Assembly: GCF_012844365.1 (NCBI RefSeq)
Contig: NZ_CP051626.1
Span: 2,170,001-2,234,000, forward strand
Source: Brevibacterium sp. 'Marine'
GTDB lineage: Bacteria; Actinomycetota; Actinomycetes; Actinomycetales; Brevibacteriaceae
Direction: 5' to 3'
Length of the DNA stretch: 64,000 nt
Shown here: in pieces, positions 1-8,906 of the stretch
How positions within the stretch are numbered: the first letter of the stretch is position 1
Layout: every line of letters starts with the position of its first letter
Made by a program: the position numbers and the translations under genes
Notes under the pieces: model-generated
What the model was told of the DNA's origin: nothing
Seen by the model: the letters and a program-made list of their open reading frames with translations, nothing else
Databases searched by the model: none

Positions 1-124
1 TTCCGGCCGAGGCCAGGATGCGCCCCCGGTCGGTGATGGTGCCGTCGTCCATCGGCACGTTGAGATCGCTGCGGACGAGCACCGTGTGGCCGGCGAAGAT
101 GCCCGCATCGTCGAATGTCCTCAT
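1..124 (-). CDS. pgk: Phosphoglycerate kinase, N-terminal fragment (cut by window edge)
   Basis: Only about 41 codons are inside the window. They begin MRTFDDAGIFAGHTVLVRSD and continue with LNVPMDDGTITD, matching the start of phosphoglycerate kinase, where the RSDLNVP segment lies by the substrate site. The enzyme makes ATP and 3-phosphoglycerate from 1,3-bisphosphoglycerate in cytosolic glycolysis. The ATG overlaps the gap stop codon by four bases (ATGA), so the two genes should be translationally coupled. The gene runs off the left edge, so the rest of the protein cannot be judged. Confidence 0.93.
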   Translation of the reverse strand, partial: MRTFDDAGIFAGHTVLVRSDLNVPMDDGTITDRGRILASAG

Positions 125-1122
125 GAGTCCCTTTCGCTGAGAATGTAGCTGACCATGTCTGTGAGTCGGTTCGTGTAGCCCCACTCGTTGTCGTACCAGG
201 CCACGACCTTGATCTGGTCTCCCAGAACCATCGTGAGCTTGGAATCGACGATCGCCGAGGCGGTGGTGCCGACGATGTCGCTGGAGACGAGTTCGTCGGT
301 GGAGAAGTCGAGATAGGGTGATTCATCCGCCGCGGAGGCGAGGATTGCGTTGACCTCGTCGCGGTCGGCGCTCGTGGAGGTGGTGAAGGTGAAATCGATG
401 ATCGATCCGGCGGGCACGGGCACGCGCACGGCCAGTCCGTCGAGCTTGCCCTCGAGGTGGGGCATCACGCGGCCGACGGTGCGAGCAGCTCCGGTCGTGG
501 TGGGCACGATGTTGACGGCGGCGGCGCGAGCACGACGCAGATCCCGGTGGGGTCCGTCGACGAGCATCTGATCGCCGGTGTAGGCGTGGACGGTGTTGAG
601 CAGACCGGATTCGACGCCGAGGGCGTCGTCGAGTGCTTTGACGACGGTGGCCATGCAGTTCGTCGTGCACGAGGCGTTCGAGACCACGGAGTGCACGCTC
701 GGGTCGAAGGTGTCTTCGTTCACTCCCATGACGAGGGTGGCGTCGACGTCCTTTCCGGGGGCGGAGAGCACGACTGTCTTCACAGTGCCTCCGAGGTGGG
801 CCTCGGCCTGGTCCTGACGCGTGAAGCGTCCGGTGGATTCGACGACGAGTTCGACCTTGTGCGAGCTCCAGTCGATGGCGGCCGGCTCGGCTTGGCTGGT
901 CACGGCGATTTCGCGTCCGTCGACGATGATCACCTCGTCGGCGGCCTCGACGTCATGGTCGAACCGCGGCCAGACGGAATCGTGGGAGAGCAGATGGGCC
1001 AGGGTCGTCGTATCGGTGAGATCGTTGATGGCCACGACCTCGAAATCGGCATCGGGTTCGAGGGACAGACGGAACAGGGCACGACCGATGCGGCCGAAGC
1101 CGTTGATGGCGATTCGTCTCAT
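121..1122 (-). CDS. gap: Glyceraldehyde-3-phosphate dehydrogenase, type I
   Basis: A 333-residue protein of normal family length. It has the N-terminal Rossmann motif INGFGRIGRALFR and Asp34 in AINDL, typical of NAD preference. The catalytic block SNASCTTNC places the nucleophile at Cys152. It converts glyceraldehyde-3-phosphate to 1,3-bisphosphoglycerate in the cytosol. It starts 9 bases after the whiA stop and overlaps pgk, so it is cotranscribed with both. A GAGG ribosome site sits just upstream of the ATG, inside the tight junction. Confidence 0.97.
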   Translation of the reverse strand: MRRIAINGFGRIGRALFRLSLEPDADFEVVAINDLTDTTTLAHLLSHDSVWPRFDHDVEAADEVIIVDGREIAVTSQAEPAAIDWSSHKVELVVESTGRFTRQDQAEAHLGGTVKTVVLSAPGKDVDATLVMGVNEDTFDPSVHSVVSNASCTTNCMATVVKALDDALGVESGLLNTVHAYTGDQMLVDGPHRDLRRARAAAVNIVPTTTGAARTVGRVMPHLEGKLDGLAVRVPVPAGSIIDFTFTTSTSADRDEVNAILASAADESPYLDFSTDELVSSDIVGTTASAIVDSKLTMVLGDQIKVVAWYDNEWGYTNRLTDMVSYILSERDS

Positions 1123-1131
1123 GCCTCGATC

Positions 1132-2115
1132 TTAGCGATCCTCGAGCATTTCCGGGGTCAGACTGGCTTCGGTGCCGGGAATTCCCAGTTCTTCCGCATG
1201 CTTGTCCGCAGTCGACAGCAGCCTGCGGATCCGGCCGGCGACCGCGTCCTTCGTCATCGGCGGGTCGGCGAGCTGACCGAGTTCCTCGAGGGACGCCTGT
1301 TTGTGAGTCACTCGCAGCTGACCGGCATAGCGCAGGTGCTCGGGGACCTCGTCGCCGAGGATCTCCAGTGCGCGTTCGACCCGGGCGCCGGCGGCCACAG
1401 CGGCACGGGCAGAGCGGCGCAGGTTCGCATCGTCGAAGTTCGCCAGACGGTTCGCGGTCGCGCGGACTTCCCTGCGCATCCGCCGTTCCTCCCAGACCAG
1501 CACGGCACTGTGGGAGCCCATGCGGGTGAGCAGTGCGGCGATATCGTCGCCATCGCGGATGACGACGCGATCGACTCCGCGGACCTCCCGGGCCTTCGCA
1601 CTCAGTCCGAGGCGGCGAGCGGCACCGACGAGGGCAAGAGCCGCCTCGGGGCCCGGGCACGTGACCTCGAGTGCCGAGGAACGTCCCGGTTCGGTCAGTG
1701 AGCCGTGGGCGAGGAAGGCTCCGCGCCAGGCGGCTTCGGCATCGGCCACGGAGCCGTTGACGATGGCCGAGGGCAGCCCGCGCACGGGCCGGCCGCGGTT
1801 GTCGACGAGTCCGGTCTGGCGGGCCAGCGCTCCCCCGTCACGGGTGACACGCAGCAGATAGCGGTTGGAGCGGCGGATCCCGGCGGCGTTGATGACGACG
1901 ATGTCGGCGTGCTGACCGTAGAGGTCCTTGATCTCCGCACGCAGTCGTTTGGCGGCCTGAGCGGTGTCGAGTTCGGCCTCCAGGACGATCGAGCCGTTGA
2001 CGAGGTGCAGTGCCGACGAGAAGCGGAAGATCGAGGACACCTCGGCCTTGCGGGCGGAGGTGCGTGTGATCGTCACACGCGCCAACTCGTCCTTGACCTG
2101 AGCGGTCAGTGCCAT
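1132..2115 (-). CDS. whiA: WhiA, sporulation/division transcription factor homologue
   Basis: From the ATG at 2115 the protein is 327 residues, the usual WhiA length. It begins [14 protein letters not shown] and has the LAGLIDADG-like N-terminal half followed by a C-terminal helix-turn-helix around [21 protein letters not shown] strong AGGAGG site precedes this ATG, so the longer upstream reading frame is not the start. WhiA binds DNA and controls division genes in actinobacteria and Firmicutes. It sits in the conserved uvrC-rapZ-yvcK-whiA order, 25 bases after yvcK. Confidence 0.96.
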   Translation of the reverse strand: MALTAQVKDELARVTITRTSARKAEVSSIFRFSSALHLVNGSIVLEAELDTAQAAKRLRAEIKDLYGQHADIVVINAAGIRRSNRYLLRVTRDGGALARQTGLVDNRGRPVRGLPSAIVNGSVADAEAAWRGAFLAHGSLTEPGRSSALEVTCPGPEAALALVGAARRLGLSAKAREVRGVDRVVIRDGDDIAALLTRMGSHSAVLVWEERRMRREVRATANRLANFDDANLRRSARAAVAAGARVERALEILGDEVPEHLRYAGQLRVTHKQASLEELGQLADPPMTKDAVAGRIRRLLSTADKHAEELGIPGTEASLTPEMLEDR

Positions 2116-2140
2116 AGCTCGTCCTCCTGCACCTGAAGTT

Positions 2141-3136
2141 CTACCACTGCTCGGCGACGCCGATCCCGGCGTCCAACAACATGTCACGGTAGCATGCCGC
2201 GAGTTTGAGACTGTCATGCTGACCCTGCCGCCGTGAGCGCAAGGGACGTTCCCAGAGTTTCGCCCCGAACATGTCTTCGGCCCGCTGCGGCAGATCGGGT
2301 TCGAGTTCGGTAGCCGCCTCGTCGACGAGGACATAGTCCAAGGTCAGTGAGCGGGCATGGCGGTGGAGGGAGACGAGGTGTTCGCCGAGGCTCAGATCCC
2401 TCGTCTCACCGTCGGTGGAGCTGAGGTTGAGCGTGAGGGATTTCACCGCATTCGAGGCCACGATCGCCTCCGCGAGGGAGGGCACGAGCAGGTGCGGCAT
2501 CACTGAGGTGTACCAGGAGCCGGGGCCGAGGTTGAGGACATCGGCTTCCTCCACGGCTTCGACTGTCTCGTAGCGGGCCGGTGGGGCCGCCGGATCGAGG
2601 CGCACGGTCTCGACGTGGCCGATCGTGGACGCGAGCACGGACTGGCCGCGCACGACCTGGAAGGAGCCGGGGAACTTCACATCGGCTTCGATCGTCAGCG
2701 GCACCGAGGACATCGGCAGCACGCGTCCATGAGCACGCAGCAGCCGGGCCATCCAGTCCAGGCCGGCCACATGGTCGCCGTGGATCTGCCACAGTGCTGC
2801 GATGAGCAGATTGCCCACCGCGTGACCGTCCAGCTCACCCGTCGATTCGAAGCGGTGCTGGATGACATCACGCCAGGTCTGGCCCCACGTGCCGTCATCG
2901 CAGAGCGCGGCCAACGCCATCCGCAGATCGCCGGGAGGCAGTCCGCCGAGTTCATCGCGCAGTCGTCCGGAGGAGCCGCCGTCGTCGGCGACGGTGACGA
3001 CCGCGGTGAGGTCTTCGGTGAGCAGGCGGAACGCCCTCAGCGCCGCATAGAGTCCGTGGCCTCCGCCGAAGGAGACGATATTGGGACCGTCTTTCTGTGC
3101 GCCCGTGGAGATGACGGGCAGATCTTCGGTCTCCAT
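2141..3136 (-). CDS. yvcK: YvcK/CofD-family gluconeogenesis and cell-shape factor
   Basis: A 331-residue member of the CofD/YvcK superfamily. It has the nucleotide-sugar-binding start [18 protein letters not shown] (about residues 19-36), the [14 protein letters not shown] segment and the PGDLRMAL motif. YvcK (CuvA in mycobacteria) binds UDP-sugars and links carbon metabolism with cell-wall synthesis; the enzymatic role seen in CofD itself is not expected here. It lies between rapZ (one base away) and whiA, as in most Gram-positive genomes, which supports the assignment. Confidence 0.94.
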   Translation of the reverse strand: METEDLPVISTGAQKDGPNIVSFGGGHGLYAALRAFRLLTEDLTAVVTVADDGGSSGRLRDELGGLPPGDLRMALAALCDDGTWGQTWRDVIQHRFESTGELDGHAVGNLLIAALWQIHGDHVAGLDWMARLLRAHGRVLPMSSVPLTIEADVKFPGSFQVVRGQSVLASTIGHVETVRLDPAAPPARYETVEAVEEADVLNLGPGSWYTSVMPHLLVPSLAEAIVASNAVKSLTLNLSSTDGETRDLSLGEHLVSLHRHARSLTLDYVLVDEAATELEPDLPQRAEDMFGAKLWERPLRSRRQGQHDSLKLAACYRDMLLDAGIGVAEQW

Positions 3137-3137
3137 G

Positions 3138-4034
3138 TCATTCTCTTCCCAGATCGCGGTGACGCACAGCCACGGGGATCCCGGTCTGGGCCGAGAGCAG
3201 TCGTCCGACGCGTTCGCTGATCGCCACGGAACGGTGTTTGCCGCCCGTGCAGCCGATGCCGATCATCGCGTAGCCGCGACCCTCGTGCAGATAGCCCTCG
3301 GCGACGGTGGACAGGGTTGCGGCATAGCGTTCGATGAATTCCTCGGCGCCGTTCTGTTCGAGGACGTAGTCTGCGACATCGGAGTCGAGTCCGTTGTGTC
3401 CGCGCAGGTGGGGAATCCAGTACGGGTTGGGCAGGAAGCGGACGTCGGCGATGTGGTCGGCGTCCTTGGGCAGTCCGTATTTGAATCCGAAGCTCATCAC
3501 CGTCAGGCGCAGCGGCGGGGTGTCGTCGTCGCTGAAGCGCTTGCGCACCTCCGCCGAGAGCTGGTGCACGTTGAGTTCGGAGGTGTCGACGATGATATCG
3601 GCGCGGTGTCTGAGGGATTCGAGCTCGGCACGTTCGGCTTCGATGCCGTCGAGCAGGGTCCCCTCCCCCTGCAGAGGATGGGGTCGCCTCGTCGATTCGA
3701 ACCGTCGGACGAGGACTTCGTCGGAGGCGTCGAGGAAGACGATGCGCAGGGACAGACCCTGATCGACGAAATCGCTGATCGTCTCCTGCAGCTCGGTGTA
3801 CTTCGTCCGCCCTTTCGCGTCGATGACGATGGCGATCTTCGGCAGGGCACCGTCGGCCCGAGCGACGAGTTCGACGAGCGGACGCATCATCTGCGGCGGC
3901 AGGTTGTCGACGACGTACCAGTCCATGTCTTCGAGCACATTGGCCACGGTGGTGCGGCCGGCTCCGGACATGCCGGTGACGAGCACCACCTCGATGGGGT
4001 GGTCGGATCCGTTCGATTCGGCCTGCACGCTCAC
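3138..4034 (-). CDS. rapZ: RapZ/YvcJ-family nucleotide-binding protein
   Basis: From a GTG at 4034 the protein is 298 residues. The P-loop-like GMSGAGRTT is at residues 21-29, with Arg27 where Walker A normally has Lys; the same Arg is known in mycobacterial homologues. The C-terminal half carries the conserved block GCTGGKHRSV. RapZ-type proteins bind nucleotides or sugar metabolites; in enterobacteria RapZ steers small-RNA decay, but the actinobacterial role is unclear. An AGGAGG lies 4 bases before this GTG and 10 before a second GTG at 4028. An ATG at 4088 has no ribosome site and looks less likely. Confidence 0.9.
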   Translation of the reverse strand: MSVQAESNGSDHPIEVVLVTGMSGAGRTTVANVLEDMDWYVVDNLPPQMMRPLVELVARADGALPKIAIVIDAKGRTKYTELQETISDFVDQGLSLRIVFLDASDEVLVRRFESTRRPHPLQGEGTLLDGIEAERAELESLRHRADIIVDTSELNVHQLSAEVRKRFSDDDTPPLRLTVMSFGFKYGLPKDADHIADVRFLPNPYWIPHLRGHNGLDSDVADYVLEQNGAEEFIERYAATLSTVAEGYLHEGRGYAMIGIGCTGGKHRSVAISERVGRLLSAQTGIPVAVRHRDLGRE

Positions 4035-4112
4035 GCGTCCTCCTCTGCTCGTGCCCGTTCGGTCGGTGGGCACACTGTCCCTCGGCACTACTCTAGGGCA
4101 GAATCGCAGAGC

Positions 4113-5972
4113 TCAGTCGGCCAGAGCCGCGACGATCTTCGCAGCGAGGGCGGGACCGATTCCCCTGACCTCACAGATCTCCTCGGCGGTGGCGGCGCGG
4201 ACCTTCTTCACGGATCCGAAATGACGCAGCAGAGCGGTGCGCTTCGACTCGCCGAGACCCGGGATATCGTCGAGCACCGAACTAGTCATCGCCTTCGCGC
4301 GTTTCGACCGGTGGTAGGTGATGGCGAAGCGGTGGGCCTCGTCACGCAGACGCTGCATGAGGAAGAGCCCTTCGGAGTTGCGCGGGAGGATGACGGGGAA
4401 CGGATCGTCGGGAACCCAGATCTCTTCGAGCCGTTTGGCCAGACCGACGACGGAGATGTCGACGATGCCGAGATCCGTCAGTGCCCGCGTTGCGGCCGCG
4501 ACCTGCGGGCCGGCGCCGTCGACGACGAGGAGGCTGGGTCGGTAGCCGAAGCGCTCATCGGGCTCTTCGGAGGTCATCTGTTCGAGGTATCGGCTGAACC
4601 GACGGGAGACGACGTCGTACATCGAAGCCGTATCGTCGGCCGCGGCGTCACCGTGGATGGCGAAGTGTCGGTAGTCGCGCTTCTTCGCCATTCCGTCCTC
4701 GAACACGACGAGGGAGGCGACGACGTTCGATCCCTGAGTGTGGGAGATGTCGATGCATTCGATGCGCAGCGGTGCTTCCGCCAGGTCGAGGTGCTCCTGG
4801 ATCTCCTTGAGAGCCTGGCTGCGGGTCGTCAGGTCGGAGGAGCGTTTGAGCTTGTGCTGGACGAGCGCTTCCTTCGCGTTCTTGCCCACGGTCTCCAAGG
4901 CGGCCTTCTTCTCACCGCGTTCGGGTACCCGCACGGTCACTCGGGAACCACGCTGCTGGCTCAGCCAGGCCTCCAGCGAATCCAGATCCGCCGGCAGGGA
5001 GTCGACGAGGATCTCCTTCGGGATGGCATCGGCATCGAGTCCCGAGTAGGCCTGTCGCAGGTAGTCGGTGGTCAGCTCGGCGGGAGTGTGATCGTCGGAG
5101 CGTTCGATGATCCAGCCGCGCTGACCGCGGATACGGCCCTGACGCACATGGAAGACCTGGACGGAGGCCTCGAGTTCCTCGGTGACGAGGGCGAAGATGT
5201 CGCAGTCGGCGCTCACGGACAGGACCACAGCCGATTTGTCGAGGACCTTCTGCAGCGCGGAGATCTCGTCGCGCAGACGGGCCGCGCGCTCGTAGTCGAG
5301 TTCCGCCGCGGCGCTGGCCATCTCCTTCTGCCGGTGGCTGATGAATCGGCCGGTGTTGCCGGACATGAAATCAGAGATGCTGCGGGCCAGATCCTTGTGA
5401 TCGCCCTTGCTGATCTGGCCGACGCAGGGGGCTGCGCATTTGTCGATGTATCCGAGCAGGCATGGCCTGCCGCTGCGTTCGGCCCGACGGTAGACCCCCG
5501 GTGTGCAGGTCCGCATGGGGAAGGCCCTGAGCAGCAGATCGAGCGTGTCCTTGATCGCCCACACCTGAGCGAACGGACCGAAGTACTTCACGCCCTTGCG
5601 TCGCTTTCCGCGGGTGATGAAGGCGCGAGGCACCTCGTCGTTCATCGTGATCGCCAGATACGGATAGGACTTGTCGTCGCGGAACATGACGTTGAACCGC
5701 GGATTGAACTCGTTGATCCACGTCCATTCGAGCTGGAGCGCTTCGACCTCGGTGTCGACGACGGTCCATTCCACCGAGTTCGCGGTGTGGACCATCGTCG
5801 ACGTGCGCGGATGCAGCTGGGCGGGATTGGCGAAGTACGAGTTGAGTCGATTGCGAAGGTTCTTCGCCTTTCCGACATAGATCACCCGCCGGTCGGGATC
5901 CCGGAACTTGTAGACCCCGGCCGAGGTGGGGATCGACCCGGTGGCCGGACGGTAGGTGGATGGATCAGGCAT
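4113..5972 (-). CDS. uvrC: Excinuclease ABC subunit C
   Basis: A 619-residue UvrC, the nuclease that makes both cuts around a lesion in nucleotide excision repair. The GIY-YIG domain is N-terminal (GVYKF at 19-23, IYVGKAKNL at 31-39). The UVR helix pair that binds UvrB lies near residues 200-240. An RNase H-like nuclease domain follows, and the C-terminus has a helix-hairpin-helix pair (DDIPGLG and EVRGIGPALA). It begins 5 bases after the uvrA stop and is followed by rapZ. Confidence 0.97.
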   Translation of the reverse strand: MPDPSTYRPATGSIPTSAGVYKFRDPDRRVIYVGKAKNLRNRLNSYFANPAQLHPRTSTMVHTANSVEWTVVDTEVEALQLEWTWINEFNPRFNVMFRDDKSYPYLAITMNDEVPRAFITRGKRRKGVKYFGPFAQVWAIKDTLDLLLRAFPMRTCTPGVYRRAERSGRPCLLGYIDKCAAPCVGQISKGDHKDLARSISDFMSGNTGRFISHRQKEMASAAAELDYERAARLRDEISALQKVLDKSAVVLSVSADCDIFALVTEELEASVQVFHVRQGRIRGQRGWIIERSDDHTPAELTTDYLRQAYSGLDADAIPKEILVDSLPADLDSLEAWLSQQRGSRVTVRVPERGEKKAALETVGKNAKEALVQHKLKRSSDLTTRSQALKEIQEHLDLAEAPLRIECIDISHTQGSNVVASLVVFEDGMAKKRDYRHFAIHGDAAADDTASMYDVVSRRFSRYLEQMTSEEPDERFGYRPSLLVVDGAGPQVAAATRALTDLGIVDISVVGLAKRLEEIWVPDDPFPVILPRNSEGLFLMQRLRDEAHRFAITYHRSKRAKAMTSSVLDDIPGLGESKRTALLRHFGSVKKVRAATAEEICEVRGIGPALAAKIVAALAD

Positions 5973-5977
5973 TCGAA

Positions 5978-8851
5978 TCAGGATTTGAGCATCGGTTTGA
6001 GGAACCGTCCGGTGTGGGATTCGGCCACCTCGGCGACCTCTTCGGGTGTGCCCTGGGCGATGATCTGCCCACCACCGCGACCGCCCTCCGGGCCGAGGTC
6101 GATGATGTGATCGGCGTTGCCGATGACGTCGAGGTTGTGTTCGATGACGATGACCGTATTGCCCTTGTCGACGAGTCCCTGGAGGACCATGAGCAGCTTC
6201 GAGATGTCCTCGAAGTGCAGACCGGTCGTCGGTTCGTCGAGCACGTAGACGGTGCGACCGCGGGAGCGCTTCTGCAGTTCCGCGGCGAGCTTGACACGCT
6301 GGGCCTCACCGCCGGAGAGAGTCGTGGCCGGCTGTCCGAGTCGGACATAGCCGAGCCCCACTTCGACGAGAGTCTTGAGGTGGCGTGAGATCGCGGGAAT
6401 CGCGGCGAAGAAGTCGTTGGCCTCTTCGATCGGCATGTCGAGGACTTCGGCGATGTTCTTGCCCTTGAAGGTGACCTCCAGGGTCTCGCGGTTGTACCGG
6501 GCGCCCTGGCAGACTTCGCAGGGCACGTAGACGTCGGGCAGGAAGTTCATCTCGATCTTGATCGTGCCGTCGCCGCTGCAGTTCTCGCAGCGTCCGCCCT
6601 TGACGTTGAACGAGAATCGTCCGGGCAGATAGCCGCGGACCTTCGCCGATTCGGTTTCGGCGAACAGCCGGCGCACATGGTCGAAGACGCCGGTGTAGGT
6701 TGCGGGGTTCGACCGCGGGGTGCGCCCGATCGGCGACTGGTCGACGTGGACGACCTTGTCGAGGTTGTCCAGGCCGGTCACGCGTTTGTGCCGTCCCGGC
6801 ACCCGGGAGGCACCGTTGAGGACGTTCGCCATCTGCGTGTAAAGGATCTCGTTGACCAGAGTCGATTTGCCCGACCCGGACACTCCGGTGACCGCGGTGA
6901 GCACACCGAGGGGGAAGGACACCGTGACGTCGCGCAGGTTGTTCTCCACGGCCTTCTCGACGGTGACCATCCGCTCCTTGTCGACGGGACGGCGGGTCGG
7001 CGGGATCTGGATCGCTCGTCGACCGGAGAGATAGTCTCCGGTGATCGATCCGTCGGCATCCTTCAGGCCGGTGACAGGACCGGAGTAGACGACCTCTCCC
7101 CCGTGCTCGCCGGCACCGGGTCCGATGTCGACGATCCAGTCGGCGGATTCGATGGTGTCCTCATCGTGTTCGACGACGATGAGGGTGTTGCCGAGATCCT
7201 TGAGTTTGTTGAGCGTTTCGATGAGCCGGCGGTTGTCACGCTGGTGCAGACCGATCGAGGGCTCGTCGAGGACGTAGAGGACGCCGACGAGGCCGGAGCC
7301 GATCTGAGTGGCCAGACGGATGCGCTGGGCCTCACCACCGGAGAGCGTACCGGCGGCCCGGTTGAGGCTGAGGTAGTCGAGGCCGACGTCGAGGAGGAAG
7401 CCGAGACGGGCGTTGATCTCCTTCATCACCTGCGCCGCCACCGCGGCGTCCCGGGAGCTCAGTTCGAGGGAACCGAGGAAGGAAGCCGCTTCGTCGAGGG
7501 CGAGTTCGGAGACCTCGGCGATGGACCTGTCCCCGACCTTGACGGCGAGGATCTCCGGTTTGAGGCGCGTACCGTCGCAGCTGGCGCACGGGATCTCCCG
7601 CATATAGGACTCGTAGCGCTCCCGCGACCACTCGGATTCGGTTTCCTCGTGTTTGCGCTGAATGTATTGATAGACGCCTTCGAAGCCCGTCGAGTACGTG
7701 CGTTCACGACCGAAGCGGTTCTTGTACTTGACATGGACCTTGTAGTCCTTGCCCGTGAGTATCGCGGTCTTCGCAGTCTTCGGCAGCTTCTTCCACGGCG
7801 TCTTCATATCGAAGCCGAGTTCGTCGCCGAGACCCTTGAGCAGACGGTTGAAGTACTTCGCAACCTGTTTGCCGCCCGACCAGGGCGCGATGGCCCCGGA
7901 GCCGAGGCTGAGGTCCTCGTCGGGGACGACGAGATCTTCGTCGACCTGCAGGCGGGTGCCGATGCCGTCGCAGGTGGGGCAGGCGCCGAACGGCGAGTTG
8001 AAGGAGAACGAGCGGGGTTCGATCTCGTCGATCGTCAGGGGGTGCTCGTTCGGGCACGACATATGCTCGGAGAATGTGCGGGTCGTGCCCGCGTCGACGA
8101 GTTCGACGTCGATGCGTCCGTCGGCGAGCCCCAGGGCGGTTTCGACGGAATCGGTCAGCCGCGGGCGCATTCCCGATTTCGCAACGAGGCGGTCGACGAC
8201 CACGGAGATCGTGTGCTTGTACTGCTTCTCCAGCGTCGGCGGTTCGCTCAGGCTGATCTGCTCACCGTCGACGATGGCCCGCGAGAAGCCCTTGGACTGC
8301 AGGTCGGTGAAGAGATCGACGAATTCGCCCTTGCGGGAGCGGATGACAGGAGCGAGGACGAGGAACTTCGTGCGCTCCTCGAGTTCGAGCAGCTGGTCGA
8401 CGATCTGCTGCGGTGTCTGCTTCGTGATGACCTCACCGCAGACGGGGCAGTGCGGGGTGCCGATCCGTGCCCACAGCAGGCGGAGGAAGTCATAGACCTC
8501 GGTGATCGTGCCGACGGTCGAACGCGGATTGCGCGACGTCGACTTCTGGTCGATGGACACCGCCGGGGACAGCCCTTCGATGAAGTCGACGTCGGGTTTG
8601 TCCATCTGTCCGAGGAACATCCGGGCATAGGAGGACAGGGATTCGACGTAGCGTCGCTGCCCCTCGGCGAAGATCGTGTCGAAGGCCAGCGAGGATTTGC
8701 CGGAACCGGACAAGCCGGTGAACACGACCATCGAGTCGCGCGGCAGCGCGATCTCGACGTTCTTGAGATTGTGCGCTCGGGCTCCCTTGACCCACAGGGT
8801 GTCGAGATGGGAAACGCCTGTCACTTGCTCACCGTTATTGGTTTTCATCAC
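5978..8851 (-). CDS. uvrA: Excinuclease ABC subunit A
   Basis: A 957-residue damage-recognition ATPase with two ABC modules. Walker A motifs are GLSGSGKSS (46-54) and GVSGSGKST (about 655). The two ABC signature blocks are LSGGEAQR. Zinc-finger cysteines appear in [10 protein letters not shown] and in the pair CENCSGDGT / [10 protein letters not shown]. UvrA loads UvrB at lesions. The chosen start is GTG at 8851; the second codon is ATG. A TACAGT box ends 6 bases before the GTG, suggesting a leaderless mRNA. uvrC follows 5 bases downstream. Confidence 0.97.
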   Translation of the reverse strand: MMKTNNGEQVTGVSHLDTLWVKGARAHNLKNVEIALPRDSMVVFTGLSGSGKSSLAFDTIFAEGQRRYVESLSSYARMFLGQMDKPDVDFIEGLSPAVSIDQKSTSRNPRSTVGTITEVYDFLRLLWARIGTPHCPVCGEVITKQTPQQIVDQLLELEERTKFLVLAPVIRSRKGEFVDLFTDLQSKGFSRAIVDGEQISLSEPPTLEKQYKHTISVVVDRLVAKSGMRPRLTDSVETALGLADGRIDVELVDAGTTRTFSEHMSCPNEHPLTIDEIEPRSFSFNSPFGACPTCDGIGTRLQVDEDLVVPDEDLSLGSGAIAPWSGGKQVAKYFNRLLKGLGDELGFDMKTPWKKLPKTAKTAILTGKDYKVHVKYKNRFGRERTYSTGFEGVYQYIQRKHEETESEWSRERYESYMREIPCASCDGTRLKPEILAVKVGDRSIAEVSELALDEAASFLGSLELSSRDAAVAAQVMKEINARLGFLLDVGLDYLSLNRAAGTLSGGEAQRIRLATQIGSGLVGVLYVLDEPSIGLHQRDNRRLIETLNKLKDLGNTLIVVEHDEDTIESADWIVDIGPGAGEHGGEVVYSGPVTGLKDADGSITGDYLSGRRAIQIPPTRRPVDKERMVTVEKAVENNLRDVTVSFPLGVLTAVTGVSGSGKSTLVNEILYTQMANVLNGASRVPGRHKRVTGLDNLDKVVHVDQSPIGRTPRSNPATYTGVFDHVRRLFAETESAKVRGYLPGRFSFNVKGGRCENCSGDGTIKIEMNFLPDVYVPCEVCQGARYNRETLEVTFKGKNIAEVLDMPIEEANDFFAAIPAISRHLKTLVEVGLGYVRLGQPATTLSGGEAQRVKLAAELQKRSRGRTVYVLDEPTTGLHFEDISKLLMVLQGLVDKGNTVIVIEHNLDVIGNADHIIDLGPEGGRGGGQIIAQGTPEEVAEVAESHTGRFLKPMLKS

Positions 8852-8857
8852 CTGACC

Positions 8858-8863
8858 ACTGTA
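8858..8863 (-). promoter_or_regulatory. Putative -10 box of uvrA (leaderless)
   Basis: TACAGT read on the minus strand lies 6 bases before the uvrA GTG. This spacing puts the transcript start at or next to the start codon. No clear -35 box was seen. The same geometry recurs at uvrB, polA, pyk, pdtaR, coaE, hisE and fmt. Confidence 0.5.
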
Positions 8864-8906
8864 TTACTCGGCACTGACATTGCTGTATTCGCAGCGGTTC
8901 GAAGAC

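Noticed and set aside
4035..4088. ATG at 4088 as the rapZ start
   Set aside because: No ribosome site and the extra 18 residues are not family-like; the GTG pair at 4034/4028 follows AGGAGG.
8852..8906. TCGAAC half-site upstream of uvrA, and a similar one upstream of uvrB, as LexA boxes
   Set aside because: The second half (GTTCGA) is not present at the required spacing in either place.
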